Assembly (NCBI GenBank): GCA_024349725.1
Contig: AP026064.1
Span: forward strand, 642,592-706,591
Direction of reading: 5' to 3'
Source: Arsenophonus endosymbiont of Ceratovacuna japonica
Lineage (GTDB): Bacteria; Pseudomonadota; Gammaproteobacteria; Enterobacterales; Enterobacteriaceae
Length of the DNA stretch: 64,000 nt
Under the pieces are notes generated by a model. The model saw nothing but the letters and a program-made list of their open reading frames with translations. It was not told the origin of the DNA and searched no databases. Below are positions 53,393 to 64,000 of this stretch, piece after piece (within the stretch, counting starts at the first letter, position 1; each line of letters starts with the position of its first letter). A program made the position numbers and the translations under genes.

Positions 53393-53781
53393 TTAAACCT
53401 CTATAATTTAATGATTTAATGAGATTATATTTATATAAATTACATTTATAAATTAACTAATTCTAAGTTTCCTTATATTAAGATAGAATATCAATCAAAA
53501 TATTCTAATCTGTGAATATATTAAACACAGTTAATTTTATATTATAATAATATAAATAAAATTTATATTATACATTAATAAAAATATTAATATTATATTT
53601 AATTTTATATAAAATTAAATATATATTTAATATAAAAAAATAAAATTAATTTATTAAATAATATAATAATATTTCAATATTAATAAAATTAATAATATAA
53701 TAATATTTATATTATTTAAATATAATTAAATTTAAATATATTATTTAAAAATCTACATTAAATATAATATAGGTGTAATTT
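53393..53781. promoter_or_regulatory. Divergent rpsB/map region with tandem hairpins in the rpsB leader
   Basis: The 389-bp gap holds promoters for both genes. On the rpsB side two small hairpins lie in tandem: TAGAATA/TATTCTA (53484-53490 with 53501-53507) and CTGTG/CACAG (53510-53514 with 53526-53530). They lie about 95-140 nt upstream of the rpsB ATG, where a leader RNA for S2 autoregulation is known in gammaproteobacteria. Identity with that leader family is not shown. The remaining part toward map is pure A/T. Confidence 0.45.
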
Positions 53782-54579
53782 ATGACTATTTTAATTAAAA
53801 CAGAAGAAGATATTTATAAAATCCGCATTGCTAGTCATTTAGCAGCAGAAGTATTAGAAGTTATTGAAGATTATATAAAAATAGGGATTTCTACTAATGA
53901 ACTTAATAATATATGTCATACTTATATAGTTGAAAAACAAAAAGCTATACCAGCTTGTTTAAATTATCAAGGATTTCCTAAATCCATTTGTACCTCTGTT
54001 AATGATGTTATTTGTCACGGAATACCAAATAATAAAAAAATTTTAAAAGAAGGTGATATTATTAATATTGATGTTACTATTATTAAAGATGGTTTTTATG
54101 GTGATACTTCTAAAATGTTTATTGTTGGAAAATCAACTACCCAAAATGAATTATTATGTAAAATAACTCAAGAAAGTCTTTATTTAGCCTTAAAAATAAT
54201 TAAACCTGGTATTCGTTTACGAATGATAGGAAAAACAATTCAGAAATTTATTAAACAATATAATTTCTCTATAGTACGTGAATATTGTGGTCATGGTATT
54301 GGTAAATTTTTTCATGAAGAACCTCAAATATTACATTATGATTCTAATGATGAAGAAATTATACTACAAAAAGGTATGACATTTACTATTGAGCCAATGA
54401 TAAATGCAGGTAATAGACATATTAGAATAATGAAAGATGGTTGGACAGTAAAAACAAAAGATAAAAGTTTATCAGCACAATATGAACATACTTTAGCTGT
54501 TACTAATAATGGTTGTGAAATTCTATCTTTACGAAAAGAAGAAAAACCATTTATTTCAACTATATTAATTAATAAATAA
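53782..54579 (+). CDS. map: Methionine aminopeptidase type I
   Basis: Removes the initiator methionine from nascent proteins. It has 265 residues, E. coli 264. The dinuclear-metal ligands are present: two aspartates in INIDVTIIKDGFYGDTSKMF, the histidine in GHGIGKFFHEEP, and the glutamates in FTIEPM and QYEHTL. The start has AGGTG 8 nt upstream. It is divergent from rpsB, the E. coli arrangement. The gene appears intact. Confidence 0.96.
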   Translation: MTILIKTEEDIYKIRIASHLAAEVLEVIEDYIKIGISTNELNNICHTYIVEKQKAIPACLNYQGFPKSICTSVNDVICHGIPNNKKILKEGDIINIDVTIIKDGFYGDTSKMFIVGKSTTQNELLCKITQESLYLALKIIKPGIRLRMIGKTIQKFIKQYNFSIVREYCGHGIGKFFHEEPQILHYDSNDEEIILQKGMTFTIEPMINAGNRHIRIMKDGWTVKTKDKSLSAQYEHTLAVTNNGCEILSLRKEEKPFISTILINK

Positions 54580-55839
54580 TTTTTATAATATTTAAAATTG
54601 AATAAAAAATATATATAATTTTATTATAATATTAAATAAATAAAAATATAATTATAAAAATTAAATAATTATAATCTTATTTATTTATATATTTATTAAG
54701 ATAATATATATTAAATAATTATAAATTATATTATATATAAATAATTAAATATTTATATATAATATAAAAATATTTTATACTAAAATTAATGTTAATTAAT
54801 TTTAATAATAATAATATTTTAATTAAATTATTTACTAATATATTTATAATATTATTCATTATTATATTATAATTAAATTATAAATAAAATTAAATATAAA
54901 TTTAAATATATATATTAAGATATAAAAATTAATTTATATTAATAAATATATATTATTTTATATAATATATTTTAATAAAAATATTTTAATAATTGATAGT
55001 AAATTAAATTTAATTTTAAATATTATAAAAAATTAAATAATAATTAATATATTTTTTAATATATAAAAATATTTTATTTAATTTTTTAAATTTTTATATT
55101 ATTTATTATAATAAATTAAAAATATAAAAATTTAATAATATTTATTTTATAATTTATTAATATTTGTAATTATTAATTTATTAAAAATAATAATTTAAAT
55201 TATCAAATTATTTAAATTATTTTTTATTATAATTTTATAAATATAATTATTAATAATATTTTTATTTTTTAAAAAATATATTAATACAAAATTTACTTTT
55301 ATTATAATTAAATAAACAAGAAAATAAAATTTTATATCTAAAATAATTTTACATTTATTTTATTTTAAAATAAATTAATTTTATTATTATATTATTATAA
55401 AGAATAATATATAAATATTAATTTTAATTAAATTATTTATTTTTTTATTATAAAATATTTAATTTAAATTTAATTTTATCATTATTAATTAATATTTATA
55501 AATATAAATATAAAATAAAAAAATTTTATAATAAAATAAATTAAATATGTATATTAATTTTATTAAGATATTTAACTTAATAATAATGAATTCTTATAAT
55601 AAATAATATTAATATATAATAATTTTATTATTAATAATAAAATAAAAATATAATTTTATATTATATTTTTATTTAAAATAAAAATATTTCACTAAATTAT
55701 AAAATAATTTGTTTTTAATATTAATTTTAAATTTTTATTTTGCAATAAAACTTATTTTCAAATTCATATATATAAATTGATATAATTATATTAATATTAT
55801 AAAAAATATTAAATAATTCTTTCTAATATAGAGATTTTT
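54580..55839. other. Non-coding gap between map and the smvA-like gene
   Basis: 1.26 kb of nearly pure A/T between two co-oriented genes. In E. coli glnD follows map on the other strand of rpsB; no part of glnD or any other protein can be recognised. No tRNA, no G/C-bearing hairpin. Confidence 0.45.
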
Positions 55840-57333
55840 ATGATTAAAATGCATTATTATCAAAGATGGATAGCATTTTTTTTTATTTCTAGTGCACTTT
55901 TCTTAATTGTTATTGATATGACAGTTCTTTATACAGTATTGCCTACTTTAACACATGAATTACATACTAATGCATCTGAAAAATTATGGATTATCAACAT
56001 TTATCCATTAATAGTTGCTGGTTTATTACCAGCTACTGGAATGATAAGTGATAGAATAGGCCATAAAAAAATGCTTATTAGTGGTTTACCATTATTTGCA
56101 TTAGCTTCATTATGTGCTGCATTTTCTCCTAATTCCAAGAGTTTAATTATTGCTAGAATTTTTTTAGCTGCTAGTTCTGCAATAATGATACCAGCAACTT
56201 TATCTATCGTTAGATATATTTTTATAAAACCTAAAGAACGATCATTAGCTATTGGAATTTGGTCAGCAATTACTGCTGGTGGTGCTGCAGTAGGACCTTT
56301 AGTAGGTGGATTATTATTAGAATATTTTTGGTGGGGGTCAGTATTTTTAATTAATGTACCAGTAGTTATATTAGTTTTACCATTTTTAATAAATTTAATA
56401 CCTACCTGCGGCGGGACTAACAAACGTACAATTGATTTTTTAGGGTCATTATTAATATTAATAGGTTTATTTAGTTTAATTTATGCATTAAAAATATTAA
56501 GTAAGCCAATTTTTTCTTTTATTGAATTTTTTGAAGCTACTTTAGTTGGTTTTACTTTTATATTATTTTTTGTATTACATCAACGAAAGCAATCACAACC
56601 AATAATTGATTTTTCTTTATTTAATAATAGATTATTTTCTTCTGGTGTAATTATTGCTATTATTACAATGAGTATTATTGTTAGTATCGAATTAGTTTTA
56701 ACTCAAAGATTACAATTGATTCTAAAATTAACTCCTTTACAATCAGCTCTTTGTATTCTTCCAATACCAATTGGTTCTATATTGGCATCACCATTAACCG
56801 GTTTATTATTACCACGTTTTGGAGAAAGATTAATAACTATAATTGGTTTTATGTTAACACTAATTGGAGTAATAGGAATACTATTATTTTATAAAATTCA
56901 TATTTTATTATTATTAGTAAACTTATTCATAATCGGTATTAGTATGGGGATAGTATTTACATCTGCATCTACCACTATTATGCTTAATGTACCTGATGAA
57001 AAATCTGGAATGGCTGCTTCAATTGAAGACGTTGCTTATGAATTAGGTAGTGTATTAGGTATTACTATATTAGGTGGAATTATGACAATGGTTTATAGTT
57101 CGACTCTTTTTTTTCCAAAATCTATTATACTTGATGCTAGAATTTATGATAATATTGATGAAGCATTAAGCATAGTATCAACTATGGATAAAAAAATATC
57201 TCAAATATTAATAATAAAAATACATGAAGCTTTTGATACTTCTTTTACTGTAGTTTTTATTATAATTATTTTCATATTATTAATTAGTATTATATTTTTA
57301 CAATTTATGTTACAACCTTTAAATAAAAAATAA
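55840..57333 (+). CDS. smvA: MFS multidrug exporter, SmvA-like (DHA2 family)
   Basis: Proton-driven exporter of the 14-helix DHA2 group; Salmonella SmvA exports methyl viologen and cationic biocides. The 497 residues align along their length with SmvA (about 495). Motif A appears as GMISDRIGHKKML near residue 65-77, IDMTVLYTVLPTL carries the motif D region, and motif C is GAAVGPLVGGLLLEYFWWGS near 149-168. About 14 hydrophobic segments are visible. The start is an ATG (MIKMHYY); a second Met three codons on is equally possible. It stands alone between long spacers. Why a reduced symbiont keeps such an exporter is unclear; substrates may be host-derived. Confidence 0.85.
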   Translation: MIKMHYYQRWIAFFFISSALFLIVIDMTVLYTVLPTLTHELHTNASEKLWIINIYPLIVAGLLPATGMISDRIGHKKMLISGLPLFALASLCAAFSPNSKSLIIARIFLAASSAIMIPATLSIVRYIFIKPKERSLAIGIWSAITAGGAAVGPLVGGLLLEYFWWGSVFLINVPVVILVLPFLINLIPTCGGTNKRTIDFLGSLLILIGLFSLIYALKILSKPIFSFIEFFEATLVGFTFILFFVLHQRKQSQPIIDFSLFNNRLFSSGVIIAIITMSIIVSIELVLTQRLQLILKLTPLQSALCILPIPIGSILASPLTGLLLPRFGERLITIIGFMLTLIGVIGILLFYKIHILLLLVNLFIIGISMGIVFTSASTTIMLNVPDEKSGMAASIEDVAYELGSVLGITILGGIMTMVYSSTLFFPKSIILDARIYDNIDEALSIVSTMDKKISQILIIKIHEAFDTSFTVVFIIIIFILLISIIFLQFMLQPLNKK

Positions 57334-58296
57334 TTATAATTATTATATATTTCATAATATTAAAATATCATTATATATTATTATTTTATAATAAAAATTG
57401 TTATTTTATTTAAAAAATAATTAATACTATTATAATTATAATAGTATTTATATTTAATTTATAATACATAAATTAATTTATAATTTTATTATTTAAAATA
57501 ATTTAATAATAAAATTATAAATCAATATATATAAATAAAATATAATTTAATGTAATAATTAAATACATTAAATATTTATTTATAATTAATATTTAATATA
57601 TTTTCTAATATAAAAATTATAATTAAAATTAATAATAATATTAATTTAATAATAAAGATATTTAATATAAAAAATTAAAATTTATTTTATTAAATTATAT
57701 TAACTATTATAGTTTTGCTAAAATAATATTTATATTATAAATATTATCAATATTATTAAAAATAAATAATTAATTACATTTTTATTATTATATTTAATAA
57801 TATTAAATTAAAAACATTAATAAATTTATACTAAATTTTATTATTTATATATATAAATAATATAAATATATTTTAATAACTTTTATGTAAAAATATTATT
57901 AAAATTAAATAAATAAATAAAATATTAATATAATTTTAATAAATGATATTAAATTTTTAAAATATAAAATTATAAATAATAATATTTATTATTATAATAA
58001 TAAAAGAAAATAAATAATTAATATACATTAAATTAAATTTAATATATAATAAAAATTTATTAAAATATAATTAAGTGTAATAATTATAATAATATAAAAA
58101 TTTAATATATTAAATATAATAATATATTAATATAAAATTAAAAATTATAAATTAATATTTTTTTTATAAAAAATTTTATATTTAAAGTTAACTATACTTT
58201 TATTAAAAAAATGAAATTTAAATATTTATAATGATATTTATTTATATGAATTAAATTCATATTTAAAATAATATAATTAATCATAGGATATTTATT
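57334..58296. other. Non-coding gap between smvA-like gene and prlC
   Basis: 963 bp of A/T-rich sequence. The left part holds two perfect inverted repeats: a 26-bp palindrome at 57423-57448 and a 17-bp-stem repeat at 57477-57521. The rest has no feature apart from the prlC start region, where CATAGGA precedes the ATG. Confidence 0.5.
57423..57448. terminator. 26-bp perfect palindrome downstream of the smvA-like gene
   Basis: The sequence at 57423-57448 reads identically on both strands (halves AATACTATTATAA and TTATAATAGTATT) and lies 90 bp after the stop codon. It is A/T-rich with one C/G pair per arm and is preceded by an A run and followed by TATATTT. Position suggests a terminator, perhaps together with the second repeat at 57477-57521. 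Confidence 0.45.
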
Positions 58297-60339
58297 ATGA
58301 CAAATCCCTTACTAACAAAATCTACATTACCTAATTTTTTAAAAATTACACCACAAGATATAAAATCAGCAATACAAACTGTATTATATGATTATCGAAA
58401 AATAATTGAAACAATTTTAAAAGAAAACAATACTTTTAATTGGAATAATTTATGTCAACCATTAGAAGAAGAAAATAATAAACTGTTACGGGTATGGTCA
58501 CCTATTAGTCATCTTAATATGGTAAAAAATAGTACTGAATTACGAGAAGTATATGATCATTGTTTACCTATATTATTAAAATTTAATACTTGGTTAGGAC
58601 AACACACTGGTCTTTATCAAGCATATAAATCAATACAAAATAGTCATAAATTTAATGAACTTAGTAAAGCAAAACGTAAATCTATTCAAAATACATTACG
58701 TGATTTTGAATTATCTGGTATTAATTTATCAATAGAAAAAAAACAACGTTATACAGAAATTACAATACAAATTGCTAAATTAAAAACTAAGTTTAATAAT
58801 AATATATTAGATTCTACAATGAGTTGGGCTAAATTTGTTAAAAATAAAGACCAAATAACTGGTATACCAGAAAATACTTTATTAACTGCAAAAGAATTAG
58901 CTAAATCTAAAGGAAAAAATGGTTGGTTATTTACATTAGATATGCCAAGCTATATTTCAATTATGAAATATGCTGATAATAGTAAATTACGTAAAGAAAT
59001 ATACTATGCTTATAATACTCGTGCTTCTGATAAAGGTTTAAATGTAAGTAAATGGGATAATAGTAAAATTATGGATCATATTTTAACATTACGTTATGAG
59101 TTAGCGCAATTACTAGGTTTTAATAATTTTGCTGAAAAATCTTTAACTACTAAAATGGCAGAATCACCAAAACATGTATTAGACTTTTTAACTAATCTTG
59201 CTAAACGAACTTATAATCAAGGAAAAAATGAATTAATTGAATTAACTAAATTTGTTGAATATAAGTATAAAATTAATAAAATTGAACCATGGGATTTAAG
59301 TTATTATAGTGAAAAACAAAAACAATATAAATTCTCAATTGATAATGAACAATTACGTGCATATTTTCCGGAAGAAAGAGTTATTAATGGTTTATTTAAA
59401 ATTATTAATAAAATTTATGGTTTAACTATTAAAGAATGTTATAATGTAGAAATATGGCATCCTGATGTACGCTTCTTTGAGATATATAATGAATATGGTG
59501 ATTTATATGGTAGTTTTTATTTAGATCTTTATGTTAGAAATAATAAACATGGAGGAGCTTGGATGAATTATTATACAAGTAGATTAAAATATTCTGATGG
59601 TAATGAGCAAAAACCAGTAGTTTATCTAATATGTAATTTTAATAAACCTATTGGTGATAAACCATCATTACTTACTCATGATGAAGTTATTACTTTATTT
59701 CATGAATTTGGTCATGGTTTACATCATTTATTAACACAAATTAATATATCTGATGTTTCTGGAATTAATGGTGTACCATTAGATGCTATAGAATTACCAA
59801 GTCAATTTATGGAAAATTGGTGTTGGGAGCCTGAAGCACTTAATCTTATATCATGTCATTATAAAACTGGTGAATCATTACCTAAATCAATATTAAATAA
59901 TATGTTATCTTCTAAGAATTATCAGTCTGCAATTTTTATTCTTCGACAATTAGAGTTCAGTTTATTTGATTTTCGTTTACATACAGAATATTTACCAAAA
60001 AATAATAAACAAATATTATCAATTTTAAAATCAGTTAAACGACAAATTTCTGTGATACCATCACCTAAATGGAGTCGTTTTCCTAATACATTTAGTCATA
60101 TTTTTTCTGGTGGTTATGCTGCTGGTTATTATAGTTATTTATGGTCTGAAGTTTTAGCATCAGATGCATTTTCACTTTTTAAAGATAAAGGTATTTTAAA
60201 TCGTACTATTGGATTATCATTTCTTAAAAATATTTTAAGCCGTGGTGGTTCAGAAGAACCTATGGTACTTTTTGAGCGTTTTCGAGGTAGAAAACCAAAA
60301 CTAGATGCAATGTTAAAAAGTTATGGAATTAATGAATAA
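58297..60339 (+). CDS. prlC: Oligopeptidase A
   Basis: M3-family zinc metallopeptidase of the cytoplasm that degrades short peptides, including cleaved signal peptides. It has 680 residues, exactly the E. coli length. The zinc motif HEFGH is at residues 469-473, with the third ligand in ELPSQFMENW about 30 residues later. The C-terminal FSHIFSGGYAAGYYSYLWSE segment is also typical. The ATG is preceded by TAGGATA. In E. coli rsmJ follows; nothing follows here for 1.6 kb. Together with pepN it forms the peptide-recycling route seen in the window. Confidence 0.95.
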   Translation: MTNPLLTKSTLPNFLKITPQDIKSAIQTVLYDYRKIIETILKENNTFNWNNLCQPLEEENNKLLRVWSPISHLNMVKNSTELREVYDHCLPILLKFNTWLGQHTGLYQAYKSIQNSHKFNELSKAKRKSIQNTLRDFELSGINLSIEKKQRYTEITIQIAKLKTKFNNNILDSTMSWAKFVKNKDQITGIPENTLLTAKELAKSKGKNGWLFTLDMPSYISIMKYADNSKLRKEIYYAYNTRASDKGLNVSKWDNSKIMDHILTLRYELAQLLGFNNFAEKSLTTKMAESPKHVLDFLTNLAKRTYNQGKNELIELTKFVEYKYKINKIEPWDLSYYSEKQKQYKFSIDNEQLRAYFPEERVINGLFKIINKIYGLTIKECYNVEIWHPDVRFFEIYNEYGDLYGSFYLDLYVRNNKHGGAWMNYYTSRLKYSDGNEQKPVVYLICNFNKPIGDKPSLLTHDEVITLFHEFGHGLHHLLTQINISDVSGINGVPLDAIELPSQFMENWCWEPEALNLISCHYKTGESLPKSILNNMLSSKNYQSAIFILRQLEFSLFDFRLHTEYLPKNNKQILSILKSVKRQISVIPSPKWSRFPNTFSHIFSGGYAAGYYSYLWSEVLASDAFSLFKDKGILNRTIGLSFLKNILSRGGSEEPMVLFERFRGRKPKLDAMLKSYGINE

Positions 60340-61967
60340 ATATTATTCAATTATATTAAATAATATTAGTAAATTTTTATAATTATAAAAATTATATGAT
60401 TATATACACTAAAATTAATAATCAAAATATATAATAATATATAAATTAATATTATATATTTAATTTAATATTAATTTATATACTTAAAAATATACACACT
60501 AAAATAAATTAAATATTTTAATTAATAAATTAAAAATTTAATTATTAAAATTAAAATATCATGAAATTTGTCAATAAAATAATTAAATTATTTAAAATAA
60601 TACAATATCTATAGTTTAATAAATTAAATATTAAAATTATTAATATTAAATTATTAATAATTTTATTATATTATTATATAAACTAATATATGATAATATA
60701 ATAAAAAATTATTTTATTTATATTATTAAAATATTTATTATTTATAATAAAATATTATATCAATAAAATATAAATTTTTAACTATAAATAAAGTTTTAAA
60801 TAATTTTTATTTTAATTATATTATTTTATAATTTATTATAAAAATGTAAAAAAATTTTATTTTATAAAAATAGTAAAAAAATAAATTAAAAAAATCTTGT
60901 TTATTTATTTAATTTAAGTTAATAAAATTTATTATTATAATAATTTAACACTAAATATTAATATTATTTTATTTATTAATTATTTAAGTATTATTATATA
61001 TTCTTAATTATATTAATTTTATTTAATAATATTATTATTTTATTATTTTATTTTAATTTAAAATAAATAATATTATTTTAAAATAAATATTTAATAATAA
61101 ATATTATATATATTATTTTTATTACTTAATAATAATTTATATTTATATTAATTATTGAATTTATTTAAATTATATTTGATAATTACTTTAACTTATAATT
61201 ATTATTAATATTAATGATTTAATTATAATATTTTATATAAAATTATATATTTATAAATATATAATTTAATCTTTTATTTTAATTAGATAATTACTTATTA
61301 AAATATATTATTATTGATCTTTAAACATCAATAAATATAAATATAAATATAAACATAAATATATAAGATTTTTTTATATTTTATATTAATTTCAATTACT
61401 TATGATTTTATACATTTTTATTATACTACAATTTACTAGATAATAAAAATTATTAATTATGTATTAAATATTATATATTAATATAACATATAAAATAATA
61501 AATATTATAATTTTAATATAAATATATTATTATTTTATATATTAAAAATTTATTCATATAAAATATATATTATATAATAATTTATATTTATATTTTTAAA
61601 ATTAATTAATATTTTAATAATATTAAAATATTTATATATATTATCTAATTTATTAATTATATATTTAATTTATTATTTTTACTAATAATATTATTATAAA
61701 TTAAATTTTATTAAAAATTTTTTATATATTAATATTTATTCTTTATTATTATAATATAAAGAACTAATTAAAATATTAAACAATAATATTATGTATATAT
61801 AAAATAATGAATTTTTATTTAGATATAAAAATAAATAATTAAATTTAATTCATTACTTATAATTATAATGATATTTAAAATATAATAAATAAAAAATAAT
61901 AAAATTATATTATTAATGATTTTAAATTTTCTGTAAATATATTGATATAATTAAATATATAAATAAT
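60340..61967. other. Non-coding gap between prlC and ychF
   Basis: 1.63 kb at the convergence of prlC and ychF. It is almost pure A/T with short perfect palindromes such as 28 bp around 61242-61269, all of A/T pairs. I see no reading frame, tRNA or G/C-bearing hairpin. Confidence 0.45.
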
Positions 61968-63059
61968 TTAAATATTAAATAAAAAATTTATTATATCACC
62001 ATCTTGTACAATATAATTTTTACCTTCAATACGCATTTTACCAGCTTCTTTAGATCCTTGTTCTCCATTATATTTAATAAAATCAGAAAATGAAATAACT
62101 TGAGCTCGGATAAAACCTTTTTCAAAGTTAGTATGAATTTTACTCGCTGCTCTTGGTGCTTTAGTTCCCACTTTAATAGTCCAAGCACGAACCTCTTTAA
62201 TTCCAGTTGTAAAATAAGTTTGTAAATTCAGTAATTTATAACATGCTCGAATTATACGATGTAATCCAGGCTCTTTAATGCCTAATTCAATCATAAATTC
62301 TTCAGATTCATATTTATCTAATTTCGCTATATCTGATTCAATAGAAGCACATATTGGTAAAACAATAGAACCATCTTTTAAAGCAAAATCTCTAACTATA
62401 TCTAAATAATGATTATTAATGAATCCGTTCTCACTAACATTAGCAATGTACATAGTTGGCTTCATAGTTAAAAAATTAAAATAATGTATAATATCTTTTT
62501 CCTCTTTGCTAAATAATAAAGTACGTAACATAACTTCATTTGTAAGATGAAACAAACATTTTTCTAAAATATCTAATTTAATTTTTAATTCTTTATCATT
62601 TATTTTATATTTTTTATGAAGATTAAAAATAAATCGCTCACAAGTGCATATATCAGATAATATTAACTCAGTATTAATGATATTAATGTCTGATATTGGA
62701 TCAACCTTTCCAATAACATGAATAATATCCTTATTATCAAAACATCTAACAACATGACTAATTGCTTTTGTTTCGCGAATAATATTTAAAAATTTATTAC
62801 CTAAACCTTCACCTTTAGATGCATTTTTTATTAATCCAGCAATATCAATGAATTCCATTATAGTAGGCAATATTCTCTGTGGTTTAACAATTTTATCTAA
62901 TTGATATAAACGTAAATCTGGTATTAATACCATACCAATATTAGGTTTAATTGTACAAAATGGAAAATTTTCTACCTCTACACAAGATTTAGTTAAAGCA
63001 TTAAAAAGTGTTGATTTTCCTACATTTGGTAAACCAATAATACCACATTTAAATCCCAT
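61968..63059 (-). CDS. ychF: Ribosome-binding ATPase YchF (Obg/OLA1 family)
   Basis: P-loop NTPase of the Obg family that prefers ATP and acts on ribosomes in stress responses. It has 363 residues, the E. coli length. The G1 motif GLPNVGKST is at 8-16, with [21 protein letters not shown] as the G3 and switch region near 68-88. A coiled-coil insertion and the C-terminal TGS domain ([14 protein letters not shown] to [15 protein letters not shown]) follow. It lies 113 bp after pth on the same strand, the E. coli order. Confidence 0.95.
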   Translation of the reverse strand: MGFKCGIIGLPNVGKSTLFNALTKSCVEVENFPFCTIKPNIGMVLIPDLRLYQLDKIVKPQRILPTIMEFIDIAGLIKNASKGEGLGNKFLNIIRETKAISHVVRCFDNKDIIHVIGKVDPISDINIINTELILSDICTCERFIFNLHKKYKINDKELKIKLDILEKCLFHLTNEVMLRTLLFSKEEKDIIHYFNFLTMKPTMYIANVSENGFINNHYLDIVRDFALKDGSIVLPICASIESDIAKLDKYESEEFMIELGIKEPGLHRIIRACYKLLNLQTYFTTGIKEVRAWTIKVGTKAPRAASKIHTNFEKGFIRAQVISFSDFIKYNGEQGSKEAGKMRIEGKNYIVQDGDIINFLFNI

Positions 63060-63172
63060 ACATATATTACCTTAATTTTTATTACTTAATATTATATATA
63101 TTTATTATAAAATATTAATTTATTAATTAATATAATGTAAAATTATTTATTAAAAATAAATAATATATTACT

Positions 63173-63796
63173 TTATTTATTAAAAGTGTGCAATAAATTT
63201 ATAGCTTTATTAATATTTTCATTAAGTATAATAGGTGTGTAATATATTGCTTTATTAATTGAATTAATAATTAATTTTTGTTCTAAAACAGTAGGTTTAT
63301 TTAATAAAAAATCAATAACTTTATTTTTATCTCCTGGATGACCAATGCCAATACGTAAACGATAGAAATTAGAATGATTACCTAATTTACTTTGAATATC
63401 TTTAATACCATTATGCCCACTATTATTTCCACCTAATTTTATTTTAACTATTCCTGGCATTAAATCTAATTCATCATGTGCAACTAAAATTTCATCTATT
63501 TTTATACGATAAAAACTAGATAATGCTAAAACTGATTTACCACTTAAATTAATATAAGTTGTTGGTATAAGTAAATAAATATTATTATTTTCTAAATTAA
63601 TTGTAGTAGTATAACCAAAGAATTTACTTTCTTCTTTTAATAATTTTTTATATTTCTTAGCTAATAATTTAACATACCAAGAACCTATATTATGTCTGGT
63701 TAATGAATATTTAAAACCAGGGTTAGCTAAACCAACAATTAATTTTATATTACTAATTATATTTTTAATATTTGGTATTTTTTTATTAAACTGCAT
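63173..63796 (-). CDS. pth: Peptidyl-tRNA hydrolase
   Basis: Essential enzyme that frees tRNA from dropped-off peptidyl-tRNA. The catalytic histidine is H35 in TRHNIGSW, and the HDELD motif carries the catalytic aspartate. [13 protein letters not shown] and [15 protein letters not shown] are also present. The protein has 207 residues against 194 in E. coli; 13 of the extra residues form an N-terminal extension before the usual [11 protein letters not shown]. The upstream ATG is supported by AAGGTAAG just before it. In E. coli it precedes ychF, as here. Confidence 0.95.
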   Translation of the reverse strand: MQFNKKIPNIKNIISNIKLIVGLANPGFKYSLTRHNIGSWYVKLLAKKYKKLLKEESKFFGYTTTINLENNNIYLLIPTTYINLSGKSVLALSSFYRIKIDEILVAHDELDLMPGIVKIKLGGNNSGHNGIKDIQSKLGNHSNFYRLRIGIGHPGDKNKVIDFLLNKPTVLEQKLIINSINKAIYYTPIILNENINKAINLLHTFNK

Positions 63797-64000
63797 AACT
63801 TACCTTTTTATAATTAATTATAAAAAGTAAAATTTTATAGTAGAAAATATATTACTATTTTTTAAAATAAATATTTACTTAATCTATATTAAAAAATATA
63901 ATTATTATATAATAATAAATTATATTTTTATTATTTTTTATATAATATAATTATTAATATAATATCTTATTGAATAATTAATATTTTTTATTAATTAAAT
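63797..64000. other. Window end, upstream of pth
   Basis: 204 bp of A/T-rich DNA that should hold the pth-ychF promoter. Nothing else can be recognised. Confidence 0.4.

Noticed and set aside
61242-61269. 28-bp palindrome between prlC and ychF
   Set aside because: It consists only of A/T pairs. Such palindromes arise easily in this composition, and it is far from both gene ends.
1-64000. tRNA or rRNA genes
   Set aside because: I scanned spacers for G/C-rich islands and T-arm-like GTTCGAAT signals and found none. A covariance-model scan would be decisive.
1-64000. CRISPR array, prophage or intact insertion sequence
   Set aside because: No regularly spaced identical repeats, phage structural genes or transposase frames were found.

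Overview
The window comes from a very AT-rich, gene-sparse chromosome that looks like a reduced insect or other animal endosymbiont of the Enterobacterales. The proteins align by eye over their whole length with E. coli counterparts (HtpX 293 aa, AsnS 466, DnaE 1160, PrlC 680). Gene order follows E. coli blocks: pepN/pncB-asnS-porin, dapA-purC, dnaX-htpG-adk, trmB/yggX, manXYZ, the map/rpsB-to-tilS cluster, and pth-ychF. Between the genes lie long stretches of nearly pure A/T where E. coli neighbours have been lost (aspC, bamC, recR, ybaB, mutY, rnhB, ldcC). A Morganellaceae-type symbiont (Arsenophonus/Providencia-like) is possible, but the sequence alone does not settle the genus.

Layout. 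1-8.8 kb: pepN (cut by the left edge), pncB, asnS, a signal-peptide-bearing general porin, htpX and gloC. 9.1-18.8 kb: purC, dapA, adk, htpG, a dnaX that encodes only the gamma-type clamp loader, and ppiD. 19.9-23.4 kb: brnQ, trmB, yggX. 24.2-26.9 kb: the mannose PTS operon manXYZ. 26.9-32.5 kb: a gene desert holding only the small gene yoaH, a pair of diverged direct repeats around it, perfect hairpins, and a decayed stretch that reads like the 3' end of rpoC. 32.5-53.4 kb: the conserved minus-strand cluster rpsB-tsf-pyrH-frr-dxr-uppS-cdsA-rseP-bamA-skp-(lpxD)-fabZ-(lpxA)-(lpxB)-dnaE-accA-tilS, in which lpxD, lpxA and lpxB are pseudogenes. 53.8-60.3 kb: map, an SmvA-like drug exporter and prlC. 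62-63.8 kb: ychF and pth.

How it fits together. Translation (rpsB, tsf, frr, asnS, tilS, trmB, map, pth, ychF), replication (dnaE, short dnaX), fatty acid synthesis (accA, fabZ), isoprenoid and phospholipid supply (dxr, uppS, cdsA), purine and lysine/peptidoglycan precursor synthesis (purC, dapA) and NAD salvage (pncB) are kept. Envelope protein quality control and outer-membrane protein assembly also persist (ppiD, skp, bamA, rseP, htpX, porin). Three successive lipid A enzymes, however, are inactivated in place inside an operon whose other genes are intact. This points to an outer membrane that keeps beta-barrel proteins but has lost its own LPS synthesis. The retained transporters (manXYZ, brnQ, SmvA-like) suggest uptake of hexose and branched-chain amino acids from the host.

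The least ordinary observations are the lipid A pseudogene run, the rpoC-like ghost near 31.5-32.2 kb, the direct repeats around yoaH, the tau-less DnaX, an 8-base G tract acting as the manZ ribosome binding site, and several long perfect inverted repeats. No tRNA, rRNA, CRISPR array, prophage or intact insertion sequence was found.
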